Origin: Todiramphus chloris collaris
Taxonomy: Eukaryota > Chordata > Aves > Coraciiformes > Alcedinidae
Reading direction: 5' to 3'
NCBI GenBank assembly: GCA_025345505.1
Contig: JANVCC010000219.1
Span: forward strand, 743,513-807,512
Length of the DNA stretch: 64,000 nt
The notes under the pieces are model-generated. The model was given only the letters and a program-made list of their open reading frames with translations. It was not told the origin of the DNA and ran no database searches. The translations under genes were made by a program, and so were the position numbers. Below, piece after piece: positions 19,937 through 31,258 of the stretch; positions within the stretch are counted from its first letter, which is position 1; every line of letters begins with the position of its first letter.

Positions 19937-22900
19937 GGTTACCTCTATTCTGAAGCACATTTAATTTCCTCCAGCTCTCCCCCCATGCGACCTAAGCCGC
20001 CATTCCCGTTCTTCATCGCCTCGCACGAGCGAAGAGAATCCGCAAAGGAACCAGCCAGAGGAAAGCAGATTGTGCCAAAGCTCCACGGTGTAAATAAGAG
20101 TCACAGGATCAAGCCTGTAATAACAGACTTCACCTTCTGGTGTGGCAATGTGTATTTTAGATGAGTGAAATCAGAGCCCTGTCTCGCTGGATGATTAATC
20201 AGATCCATTATACGGACGTCGCCGGTGGTTTTCTTTCTTTTTGCAGCAAATATTTTGGCGGTGGTAGGCAGGGCTGGGAATATTCATACCGTTTAATGGC
20301 AGCTCCGGAGAGATGAGTCCTGCTTCCAGATCTGACAATAACCCGTGATAAGATCACAGACAAGGCTCTTCTTTCACATGAGCTGCTGTTTCCTGCCCTT
20401 AATGTTTTTGCAAGAAAAATACTATATGACAGCCAGGGCTTAGAGCGTTGCCTTGGACTTGCGCTATCTCTCTGCGTTGTGCGACGAGAGGGAAAAAAAA
20501 GGAGTTATCAGGGTCCCAAGAGGCAGAGAACAAATTTAGGTCCCGATCTTGCATATGCTTATACAGCTAATTAGCTTTACTCAATGGAGCCCATTCAGCC
20601 TGCAGCACTTGTCCTTCATCTGCTGGGGACCGCGCGTGTGAATGCTCGTCGGAACGCCGAGTCAATCGGCGCTTTGTTGCGCGCACATTATTTCTTATGT
20701 TCCTGTTTGAAGCGAGGAACAGTCTCTCCTTTATAGAAACCTCCCCCCCCCTTCTTTTTTTCCCCCTTCAAATGTAATGCAGCTATTGCTGTGAAATTAC
20801 AGGCCCAGGTAAATTTATGCTTTTCAATTCCCAGGTCTGAAGTTGCTGAGCTCGGCTCTTTGGAGGCAGGAAGCGTTTAGCAGTGTTTGTCATCGCAGGA
20901 GTTGATGCGGCTCCAGATACGGGTGTCCTGCCAGCTCAGGGACCTGGAGTAACAGACACATAATGACTGATTACCCGATTGTCGTCGGGTGGTTGTGCAT
21001 CAGGACCTTTCTGTCGTAGCAATTAATCTGCTTGTTGATGAACACTTGACCAGATCCTGCCAGGATCTCTCTTGTCGCTTCGGTCACCCGGCAGCAAAAC
21101 TGGCAGTGAGGCTTTTATTGCCTTTTGAACTGGAACTTTACTGATGCTTCTGAAGGACACGGGAATACCTAAACCTGAGCAAATCTTGTATGCGGAGGGA
21201 GAAAACCAAGGCAAAGCTCTGTGCACTGAGCTGGCTGGGGACCTCCCTGCATCGCCAGCTCCTCCCGGGCACTCAACCCAGGTCAGTGCAAGGGCTGCTT
21301 TTGCTTTGCTTCTGCATTAAAACTACTCCGTGCTAGCCCCTGAGCTTAAAAAGCAGAATTTGCATAATGATTTTGTGTTAATGATACGAATGTGAGGGTA
21401 CTAACAGCCTCCTGTTAAAGGCAAATCTGCAGAGATTTCTTTTTCCTGTTTGACCTTGAGTGCTGGTGCTGGACTGGCTCAGTACCCTGGGTTTGTTCCC
21501 CCCATGTTTGAACTTGAAAGGCTCCTTAGTGCTCAGCTCAGTGTTTCTCTTTTGCCTATTCAATTCCTTATTATTTCCCGTGGCTGTAATGCACAGTGAT
21601 CCTCCGTGCCAGGTCATTTCCAGGACTTGGATCCGAATTGGATTCGGTAGCTGGAAGGAGCCGAGCTTCAGAAATGATTGCACATGATTCAGCTCCTGGA
21701 GGACAAAAGCTCATCCTTGGCCACGGAGCATCGTACACGCGACTCTCCTTGTGCTTCCAGGCACTGTAAGAAGAGAAACGTGGAGGGAGGCTGTTCCCAG
21801 GATAGTCCTGCCTGAAATTTCCCGCCTGCGTGGTTCATTTGGAGTTCTGTCTCCTTTCCCACCAGTTTCTCTCTTGGAATCTTTATCAGATGCTAATTAG
21901 CATTCGTTCCCACCCAGCACAGGGCTGTTTATTAAGGTTTTTAAGAAGGCTTTGCAGTTCTGGCACAGTTGCAACCCCGCCGATGAAATCTTCCCACCTC
22001 CCTTCCCCCTTGTGTGTGGTTCCCTTCCCCCTTGTGCTGCTCTCCAAGTGCCCACTGACCCCCAAATTACCGAACTTCAGCCGTGCTCAGCTCGGACCTG
22101 TTGTGATGACTGAATTCTGGGGGATAAACAGGCGTACGGCAGGGTCTGCTGCACTTGGTGACTCCCAGCTCGCTGCTTGCTGGAGATGCTCCAGTTCCGT
22201 GGTCCCACAGAGCCCAGGGAATGACTGGCGTTGGTCGGAGACCGATCGCAACCCGCAGTTTGCAGACTCCAGCGTGAGCTGCTGCCAGCCGGGCGTGTGC
22301 CCTGGGTTACCCACGTCAGCAGATGCCATCACGCACTTGCTCGCTCCTTCTCCCCGCTGATTTCCCTTCGCATGCCTGGGATTCTTGCTTTCAGCTCAGC
22401 GCCAATACCCGAACCATTTGCATAGTGAAGGGTTGGGAAAACCTGCAACCCTGCAGCGTCTGGAGCCTCGCCCTTCAGAAGGGCCTGGTTTTGGGGCGTA
22501 ATTCGGAAAGCTGGAATTCCACTGGGAAACGGAGGTTGGGATGGGAAACACTCGTTGGTTTTCAGCTGGTTCCCCCCTCGCAGGGCTCCGGGAGCGCAGC
22601 TTCGTGTGGGACTTTGGAAGCAAGGGGGGAAATTGCCGCGTCTCGCTCTGTGTTATAGCCAGGGAGGGGGCTGGGAGGTGATGGAAAAGGCTGCTCTGAT
22701 TCAGCTCCTGCTGGACATTGGCTGTAGAAGTGACTTCATTTCTCCATGTCTGGTTTTTTCCTGCCAAGTTGCTGGCAGTGGGGGTTGTCTTTGCTCCTGG
22801 GTGGGGAGGGCAGCCTGGTTTCTGGGTGCTGGTGTCTGGCAGGGTTAATTTCCTACCCAGATTTCCTTGAGAGTCTCTGAAAAGAAAAAAAAAAAAAAAA

Positions 22901-22942
22901 CCAAAATAAAAAAGACATCAAGCTCACTCCATGTTCTCCTGT
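19937..22942. other. About 3 kb of repeat-free sequence, possible conserved non-coding DNA
   Basis: No CR1 or simple repeat apart from a C9 run near 20742 and an A-rich run at 22883-22916. The part from about 20050 to 20700 mixes AT-rich words (TGATTAATCAGATCC, TTCATACCGTTTAATGGC) with retained CpG. No exon can be supported. Absence of repeats over 3 kb in a CR1-rich window is compatible with selection but proves nothing. Confidence 0.4.
20630..20694. other. CpG-dense spot, possible regulatory element
   Basis: About 11 CpG in 65 bases (CCGCGCGTG, GCTCGTCGGAACGCCGAG, AATCGGCGC, TTGCGCGC) within otherwise CpG-poor DNA. It sits in the repeat-free 3-kb stretch. Confidence 0.3.
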
Positions 22943-23728
22943 GTCATGAAGTGCAACAGGGCCAAGTGCAAGGTCCTGCCCCTGGGCCAGGGCCATCCCA
23001 GCACAAACTGAGGCTGGGCACAGCATGGGTTGAGAGCATCCCTGAGGAGAAAGACCTGGGGGTGCTGATTGATGATGCTCAACATGAGCCAACGAGGTGC
23101 CAACGCAGCCCAGAAAGCCCCAACTGTGTCCTGGGGCTGCACCCCAGCAGCGTGGGCAGCAGGGGAGGGGGGATCCTGCCCCTCTGCTCCCAGGGTCTGG
23201 GGAGGGAGAGACCCCCCTGCAGTGCTGGGGCAGCTCGGGAGTGCTCAGCACAGCAGAGACAGGGACCTGGGGGAGCGGGGCCAGAGGAGCCCCAGCAATG
23301 CTGGGAGGGCTGGAACCCCTCTGCTGGGAGCCAGGCTGGGAGAGCTGGGGGGGTTCAGCCTGCAGAGGAGAAGGCTCCTGGGAGACCTTCCTGGTGTCCT
23401 CCCAGTATCTGAAGGAGGCTACAAGAAAGCTGGGGAGGGACTTTTTCTGAGGGCTTGTAGTGACAGGATGAGGGGTGATGGCTTCAAAGTGGAAGAGGGG
23501 AGACTGAGATGAGAAATTAGGAAGAAGTTCTTCACTCTGCGGGTGGTGAGACCCTGGCACAGGTTGCCCAGGGCATCTGTGGATGCTCCATCACTGGAAG
23601 TGTTGAAGCCCAGGCTGGCTGGGGCTGTGAGCAACCTGCTCTAGTGGGAGGTGTCCCTGCCCATGGCAGGGGGGTTGGAACTGGGTGAGCTTTAAGGTCT
23701 TTTTCAACCCAAAGCAGTCTGTGATTGA
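22943..23728 (+). mobile_element. CR1 LINE 3' fragment, type C
   Basis: About 785 bases, starting in ORF2. Frame pieces read KCKVLPLGQGHPSTN, then IPEEKDLGVLIDD (usual KCKVLHLGRGN and PEEKDLGVLVD), later RRRLLGDLPGVLPVSEGGYK and RACSDRMRGDGFKVEEGRLR. The 3' UTR contains CTAGTGGGAGGTGTCCCTGC and the end GTGAGCTTTAAGG and CAGTCTGTGATTG. Frameshifts are frequent. The middle part (about 23130-23330) has diverged most. An A-rich run lies just upstream at 22883-22916. Confidence 0.95.
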
Positions 23729-26700
23729 GGCAGAAAGGATTAGCAGAGGAGCATCTCTGCTGGTGTGCTCAGGTTCTAATGTGAAAGCAGCAGTTTGAAA
23801 GGAGATTTTGGCTCAGAAGAATTGAGAATAGAGAAGAGAAGCAGCTGCAGAATAGCAGGGAAAAGCCAGTGGCAGGATCAGTGCGTTGGCCCCGTGTGCC
23901 GTAGGGGGATTTCCTTGGCAACTTTTTCATCTGTCTGCTGGGCCTTCAGGAGTAAAATAATGTCTTGATATTTGGGCTTGGAAGGTGTCAGTCCCCTCTG
24001 ATCTGAAAAGGAGGAGCTCGGCTTGTCCTAATAAATCCAGGCAGGGCATGAGCTCCCCTGTGTCCTCATGGGTCCTTTTGGGGTGACCCATCTGTGGCCA
24101 GAGGGCCACCGAGTGCCCAAGTCCCCACATCCTTGCCCTGAAACCATGGCATTCCCCAAACACAGTGAGGTCCTTTCTCACCACTCAGTGAGATCATGGA
24201 GCAGAAAATGGGGTGAAGGGCCTCCAAAAGGATCCCAACCACCCCCCCCCCCAAAGGGGGCTAGAGCCCTTGGTCCTTGTACGTGAGGAGTTTTCTGCTG
24301 CGTTCGCACTGCCAGAAGCCCAGCAGGTGATGGGTTTCCTAATGGTTCCAATACAACAAATGAGGTTGAATAATGAGCAGCAATAACTCCCCTGCAAACA
24401 GCAACATCCCACTCACTCTGATAAGATGTCACTCCCTTTCAAGTCCCTTAAAATACTGTCCAGGACTCTTCTTGCATAAACTTTGCTCGTTTTCCTTTTG
24501 AACTACTTTCAAATTCCTGTTTACTGGGTTTGTTAAACATGTGTCAGGCTTCATGGGAGGGAGAGGAGATGTGTAGTCAAGTTCTTAATGGAAAACCAAG
24601 GTGAATCAAAATCCCATCCCAAACCCCGTAATCTGCCCCACACAAGAAAGCTCCACTTGAAGGAATAAAAGGAGGGGAAAAAATAGGTTGGATTTAATTG
24701 CTTTGGATGCCCCGTTACAGCAGAAGTGCAAAAGGACAATAAAAGATGGAATTTAAAGCTCAGCGAGGCAGGTTGGCAACGCTGGTGCTGGAGAGTGGGG
24801 AGATGGATTCTTTATCCCCAGCACATCTCTGCTGAGTTAAGATAAATGTTGAGCTATTAAGTTCCTGAGAGCAGTAAGATGCTGGGAGAAGGTCACTTAC
24901 TGTTTCCCCTAGCTTGGATTTGCCTCTGCAGTGCATCACTTGCTCTCTGGTGCTATGAGGAGAATCCCCTTTCTCTTCTGAGCTCCCTCCCAACAGCCTG
25001 GCTCAGGGCACAGTGGGGTGGCTTCACCCCAGCCCTGCAGGACAAAACCCACCAGGGATGGTGGCACAGACCCCATCTCACTGCTCCTGGGGGGGAATAA
25101 ACCTCCCGAAGCCGGGCTGGAGCTGGTTGTGCTGCACGGGCAGAGGTTGGGTAGCCCCCAGGGTCTGGGGTTAGCACGTCTGTCCTCGGTAAAATGCTTT
25201 TGAAAGGCTTCAAACTCACGGGCACCTTCTGCTGAACAACCCCTGGTAGAGTCGTGATGCTCGGTATTGTCCAGGTGGGTGGAAGCAGAGGGTGGAATGC
25301 CAACAGCATCTGCAGAACCTGGGGGTACCCCAGTTTTCTTGCTGTCCTGCCCCCCGAGGTTTGAAGAAGCCAGAGCAGTGGGAAGATGCCATGAGGAGCA
25401 CGGCCAGGCCAGCGACTCTGCTCCGTCTCCCTGCACAAATCCTGATTTTTCTCCAGACTCAGGAGACTCCGCACGGCTCTGCCGGATAAAAGACTGAAGT
25501 GGGGGAGGACAGAGGAGGGGAAGAAGATGAATCTCCCGCATTCATTATCCCCTATGCAAAGAACATCAAAAGCACTAATGGAAAAGCCTTTTTCTATTTT
25601 CCATCAAAGCGGTTGCTCAGATTTGGCAGGCTGGTTTCTTCCCGGTGAAATATTTATGAATGAAGCAGCTGCGGGGTGCTGCTGCTGGAGGACACCAAGG
25701 AAACGCTGCCTCCCACCTCAGTCAACACGTTTTTCCCACTTAGTCCTTCCCCCCCCTGCCTTTTTTGCTTTATTGATGTTCCTTCTATTCAAGGAACTCG
25801 TTGGCGAGTCGGGACAGAGTTTGCAAACTGCACGTAGTAAGATGTGTTTAGGTTTTTTTGCTTTAAGTCAGGAAAAAAAAAGATGGGGACAGTGAAAAAC
25901 TTGACCTCCGGGAGGCAGGTGGGCTGGGTGGGACCAGCAACGGGGCTTGCATCCCGATTCCTCTCTGCTGCTGCTTCCACATTTAACCTGAAAACCTCTT
26001 GACTTAGTTCTACAGCTAATAATTCATCAAGGGATTTTCTCCGCTACGAAAAGCGATTGCGCTGACCTAAATGAGGTTGGTCTTCTTTTTCTTTTTTTTT
26101 TTTTCTTCTCTAGTAATTAGACCCACCCACACGGAGGGAGCGTGAAATGCTTTATGAAGGTGTTTTGATCCCAGTTTCTTAATTCCTAATCCTGATTTCT
26201 TATTATTCCAATTTTGCACCATCTTGGTGAGGCAGGTAGCTCAGAAAGCACCGGTGAAGGGCTAATGCTGAACTGCTATAGAAATACCAGCTGCTTGGAA
26301 ACAAGGGGCCCACAGTGGGAAACCCACAGTGCTCCCGTTCCTCCGAGGCGACGGGACGAGCAGCAGCGTATCCTGGCGTGCCCAGTCTCATGAGCAGTGA
26401 TACTCTTCATTTTGTTTCCTAAAAATGAGCTGCTTTTCCTTCTGGCTTTGTGGGGAGGGTGGTGTATCTGGTGCCATTACAGATCTGTGCCTTGCAGAGC
26501 GATCCCGTTCCTCCCCTTCCCTTCCTGGCGACGGTGGGCACGCGCTGCGGGCGCTCGAGACGCGTGGGGTGGGCGATGCCGAGTCTGGGCTGCGGGGTGA
26601 GGAACTGGGGTGTTGATGGGGCTGGGGAGGAGCTGCTGCAGCTCTGTGGAGAGGGTGGGAATTTTTGGGTCTGTGCAAGGGGCGACGAGGAGCGGGGCTA

Positions 26701-28041
26701 TTTCAAATTTAATACCCATCAGGGTATTGTGCTCTTTAAATACAGAGAGTGAATGCGCTAACTCCAGTCATCGAAGGCTGAGAGCAATAACTGTATAAAC
26801 ATTTATGTCATGGCACTGGGAGCAAATCGGTGGCGCAGAACTGGGACGGGTCTTTGCAGTTGCAGAAAGTTGTCCTGAAACCTCAGCTTCTGGCCGGTTG
26901 TGCTGGTGGGTCAGCGGGTAAAAAGAGGAGCAGGCTCAGCTCGTTCCTGTTTGGAAATGTGCACTCATGCGCTGAAAGAAACCTAAAACTCCAAACCTGC
27001 TTCCTATGAAGCAGAATTGCAGGCCGTTTGCTGCCGAGGTTTGCACATCTCCTGCTTGGTGCTCACCAAGTGGGCACGCGTCTGTCTGGCCACGGGCGTA
27101 GGTGGGGAGGGTCCTGGCGAGTCTCCGGAGGTGCCGGGAAGCTTCGTTTCTGCACGGCAAGCAGAGAGGGAACGAGGTGGCGTTTGGCATTTGTTTGCTC
27201 TTCTAATGATTCTTTTATTTCCTGCGTGGTTTAATGTTGCACAGCCTCGTAGCAGACTCTTCGGATCAGATCCTCGTGTTGCTTTAGCATCTGGCCGGGC
27301 ACGGTGTTACCGCTGGCCTCTGTCCAAATACATCTGGCGAGAGGGATTCCCTGTAAGGAGCTCTCTCTGTCCTTAATGACCATCGTAGCTGTTTGGTTCC
27401 CTTGGCCATGGGGAAAAATGCCCTTGGTGATGCTTTTCCAGGGCTGGGGTGCCAAAGGGAGCGTGCGTGCTTATCAGAGGAACTCTGCACGCTCGGCACG
27501 GCGCTAACTGTCCGGTCCTAACAAGGCTTCCCAGTGAGCTGGAAGGAGACGGGCTATTAATCCTCCTGACATCCCCTTTGAATACTGTCATATTTCAGTC
27601 CTGCTGAGCCGTTGGGCTGTTTACGGGTTTCACGCTGAAAGGAAGAGCTGTGCTGAGCCTGCAAAACGCTGCTTTACTTCTCCGACGCCCCGGCGAGATC
27701 GGGCAGCTTGTCCTCGCCGCCAGCATCCCTCCTCCGACCCCAAATCCTGCCCCATGCCCGGCCAAACGCTGGCCCCGTGCAGAGCCCGGTGTGGTTGAGC
27801 ATCAGCAGCTGCCTGGAAAGAGTCACAGCTCTGTGCAGATCTTGAGGGAAATACGAGCTTGTCAGTGGGTAGCCCCGTTTCTCCTTTCCTTTCTGGCCGG
27901 GGGCGGGTGATGCAGCCAGTGGGTGGCCCTCTGCCTCCTTTCTCCCGGCTGCTGTCTCCCTGCTCAGCCTCTGTAGAGAGGGGGAATTTGCCTTTCGCAG
28001 GGCCGTGGGTTGGCACGTTCGTTAACCTGCCCGCTGCTTTC
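23729..28041. other. About 4.3 kb of single-copy sequence
   Basis: No CR1 recognised. It contains a C11 run at 24242-24252, a T-rich run near 26091-26104 and a CpG-rich part at about 26500-26600 (GGCACGCGCTGCGGGCGCTC). Open frames occur on both strands, but none resembles a known protein or shows a convincing exon boundary. Confidence 0.45.
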
Positions 28042-28424
28042 TTCAGCCTGGAGAAGAGAAGGCTCCGGGGAGACCTTATTGTGGCCTTCCAGGATCTGAA
28101 GGGGGCTACAAGAAAGCTGGGGAGGGACTTGTTAGGCTGTGGGGCAGTGACAGGACTGGAGGGAATGGATTAAAACTAGAGAGAGGTGGATTCAGGTTGG
28201 ACAGGAGGAAGAATTTCTTCCCCAGGAGGGTGGTGAGACCCTGGCCCAGGCTGCCCAGAGAGGTGGGGGAAGCCCCATCCTTGGAAGTGTTGAAGCCCAG
28301 GCTGGCTGGGGCTGTGAGCAACCTGCTCTAGTGGGAGGTGTCCCTGCCCATGGCAGGGGGGTTGGCACTGGGTGAGCTTTAAGGTCCCTTCCAACCCTGA
28401 CAATTGATTCTGTGATTCTGTGAC
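28042..28424 (+). mobile_element. Young CR1 LINE 3' fragment, type C
   Basis: Starts TTCAGCCTGGAGAAGAGAAG, includes GGGACTTGTTAGGCTGTGGG and GGAAGAATTTCTTCCCCAGG, and ends CCCTTCCAACCCTGACAATT and GATTCTGTGATTCTGTGAC. Over about 375 bases it differs from 56037-56403 at only about a dozen positions, so both descend from a recently active source. It is 5'-truncated within ORF2. Confidence 0.96.
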
Positions 28425-31114
28425 ATAAAGGCACTGACAAACGGGAAGAGAAATACTTAATGCAACCAAACCTAGTCCCTGGATTGACGTGTTCTTCCGG
28501 GCTAAACCCTTTGCTTTCCTTGTCATGTAGCTCATTAACCAAAGCTAATCCAAAGACCCATCCATGAGCCGGTGGAAGGCAGCACAAGCGCAGCTTCCTA
28601 ACGCCGCGAGCTGAGCCGTAGCATAGCAGCCTGTCACTGGCCGTGTTTCAGGGTGCACTGGTCACGAGATGGTCAAACAGGACCCAGTTGTGCCAGAGGT
28701 AACACCGCTCGGTCCCCGCTCTCACCGCAGCGATGGCGATGTGGCCAGTGGAGCTGCTTCACCAAACCGCCCGGCTCTCGAGGGCTCGAGGTGCTCTGGG
28801 AGCAGGCTAGATCCTTGTCAGCAGCACTGGCCTCAGTAGCAGCTTCCCCAGCCTGAGCTTTATTAGTTGGGTTTTATTTCTTCCAGTTGGCATTCCTGAA
28901 CCCCAGGGTTTTCTCCTGTCCATCTTGCTTGCACATGTTTTCCTCAGCCCGCGGGAAGGAAAAATACCTTTCCCAGCACCAGCTTGGATGTCTGTGCTGG
29001 GGAATGTGGGGCTTGGTGGTGCTGGGACTGGTCTGCGTGGAGATTGCTGTACAGTTTTTTGTCACCAGCCACAAAAAAATGCATTTAGCCGGAAAAACAG
29101 AGTTTTCAGCGGTCCCCAACGGTCCCCACTCGTGGTCCTGCCCGGTGGAGTCATGGGTACCAACCCAGGTGACCACAGCTGCATCTCGAGCTGCTTCTCT
29201 GTGCAGAAGAGGCTTGTAGTGATTTGTAGGGCAAGGAGCTTTCCTCCTTCCCCCTCCACAGCCTGTAATTCCCCAGCGTCATAACATGTCATTTTCCTAG
29301 CATACCTGAGGAGCTGGGAAGTAATGTCTAAGTGCAGGGAAACAGCAACAATAGGACTTCCAAAGGGAGGAGAGATGGAGAGATTCAGGCAAGAAATAAA
29401 AGTTGTCATTTATTTCTTTCCCATCCCTCCCAGCCTGGAAAAGTGGCCACGTTCCTGAGGATCCCTTTATTTTACAGCTTTGAGCTTGTGGGTTTTTTAA
29501 AAGCCGGCGGATGCTGCCACTTCCCATCACCTAATCAAAGCTCCCCTGTCGAAGGGCCAGCGTCAAATGAGCTGGCGGTCTCGTTATTACATCCCATTAT
29601 CCCCTCCGGCAGCGGCCGTGCTTTATAACCGCCCAGGAAGACTGACAGGTAACCAATGAGATGCATATTCCAACGACAACCTCCTGCCCCTCGGGGAGCT
29701 GGGACCCTCTCCGGTGCCGGTGCCTGGTCTCATTGTGGCTGGGTGCTTCCCGGGGAACAGCTGGGACCATTGTCTGCCCCTCCGCCGCCCAGCGCCGGGC
29801 CATGGCACAGCGAGGTTTGCTCTTTTGTTCCCTTCTCCTTTCATTGTCCGTTCGGGATGGATTGCCATGAAATGCCTGCACGTTTCTGGGCTTGATGCAA
29901 AAGGGAAGAAGAGTCGCCCGGAGACGTGGGGGTGGCTGGGATGAGGAAGGTTGCGGGGTGTGGGAGGGGAAGGAGGAGGTAGTTGGAAGTCTGCGGAGAG
30001 ATGGTGCGGAGGGGGGGGTGTGGAAATCTGGCTGAATAATTTTATCATTGCACCTCAGCACAGCCTGATGATGTATTAATTCATACCTCGTTTCACTGCT
30101 GGGATCCCACCACCTCTAAATCACTCGAGCGCAGTGCACGTGCTGCCGCGTCTTGGGCACCAAAGGCAAAAGAGCTGTGTTGATTTTGGAGCAGCAGCTT
30201 CTCTCCAGCCCTCCCAGGTGCTCCTTTGTTGGGGTTTATTGTTTGTGGTGATGAAGTGTGGAGAGACTGTAATATTTGGAAATATTTTCTGTTTTCAGGG
30301 CTTGCGTCCGAGGCAGGGTCGGGCTGCGTGTCAATGGGTGAGGGATAAATGGGGACTGGGAGGGATGTTGGAGTTGACTGGCGTCTGGGATAACTTGGTG
30401 GATTAGAGTTATTTGCTGATTTATTACCGACTTAGTTGTGAGCTGTTTCTCTGCTAACTTCCTTCTACTATAAAATTCAAAGTGAAGCCTAACGTGGCTG
30501 GTTCAGGTCTGGAGGCAGGTGCTGGTGAATCCAAGGATGGTGAAGCATCAGCGAGCTGCAAGCAGCGTGTCTATCCAGGCATGCAGCCCGGGGCAGGGGA
30601 ATATGGGCTGGTGAATCTCATTTCTGCAAGGAACTGAGATATCATTAGAGCAGCCCAAATAATTGGCTGGTAGCAAGTGCTGGGTAGCTTCAGTTGAGAC
30701 CCCGTGTATCGGTCTGCACCGTGCACTTAGGTGGGTTGAAGCATCCTTTGGTCTGTGCCTCATGGTGCAGAGCACAAGTTCAGGGCTGCAGCGTGATGCT
30801 TCAAACCGACGTGTGGAGTTTTTCTGCTGTTAGGGTGAGTTTTGTCCTCCTTTTGTCATCTTCTGGCTCTGGTGGATGTGGCGGTCTCCGAGAGCACATT
30901 TTATTCAACAGAGGTTGCCTTCAAATCCTCCAGCCCCCAAACATGACAGCTGCTAAATCACCTGTTATTGTGTGGAGAACAAAGCTCCTCCATGAACAAA
31001 GGGAAGATAACGGCGTGAGGCTGGGGGGAAGGTAGAGCACAGCAGTGGCAAGGAGATGGTGTCCCTCAGGTGAAGGCAAGAACCACCAGCAAAGCTGCCA
31101 GGACTGGGTGGAGG
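28425..31114. other. Single-copy sequence, nothing recognised
   Basis: No repeat family recognised. A purine-rich, G-run-containing part lies at about 29930-30020 (several GGG tracts). Moderate CpG occurs at about 29590-29830. No gene can be supported. Confidence 0.45.
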
Positions 31115-31258
31115 ATCACAGAATCAGAGAATGGGAGGGGTTGGAAGGCACCTCCAAAGATCAAGTCCAACCCCCCCCCCGCCAGAGCAGGATCACCTAG
31201 AGCAGATCACACAGGAACAGATCCTGGTGGGTTTGGAATCTCTCCAGAGAAACCTGCC
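31115..31258 (-). mobile_element. Short CR1 LINE 3' end, type B
   Basis: ATCACAGAATCAGAGAATGG, GTTGGAAGGCACCTCCAAAG, GCCAGAGCAGGATCACCTAG and AATCTCTCCAGAGAAACCTG in order. It lies wholly within the 3' UTR. Confidence 0.92.

Noticed and set aside
21830-22360. Open frame of 176 codons, plus strand, considered as an exon
   Set aside because: No family resemblance and no periodic composition; no convincing acceptor and donor pair that keeps the frame.
22883-22916. Processed pseudogene, from the A-rich run
   Set aside because: Sequence upstream shows no coding or UTR resemblance to a gene, and the run mixes A with C and T.
22853-23560. Open frame of 235 codons, minus strand
   Set aside because: Antisense to a plus-strand CR1; the sense strand has the ORF2 landmarks.
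24936-25541. Open frame of 201 codons, minus strand
   Set aside because: No recognisable domain, overlapped by a similar frame in another phase, and without an evident promoter or splice context.
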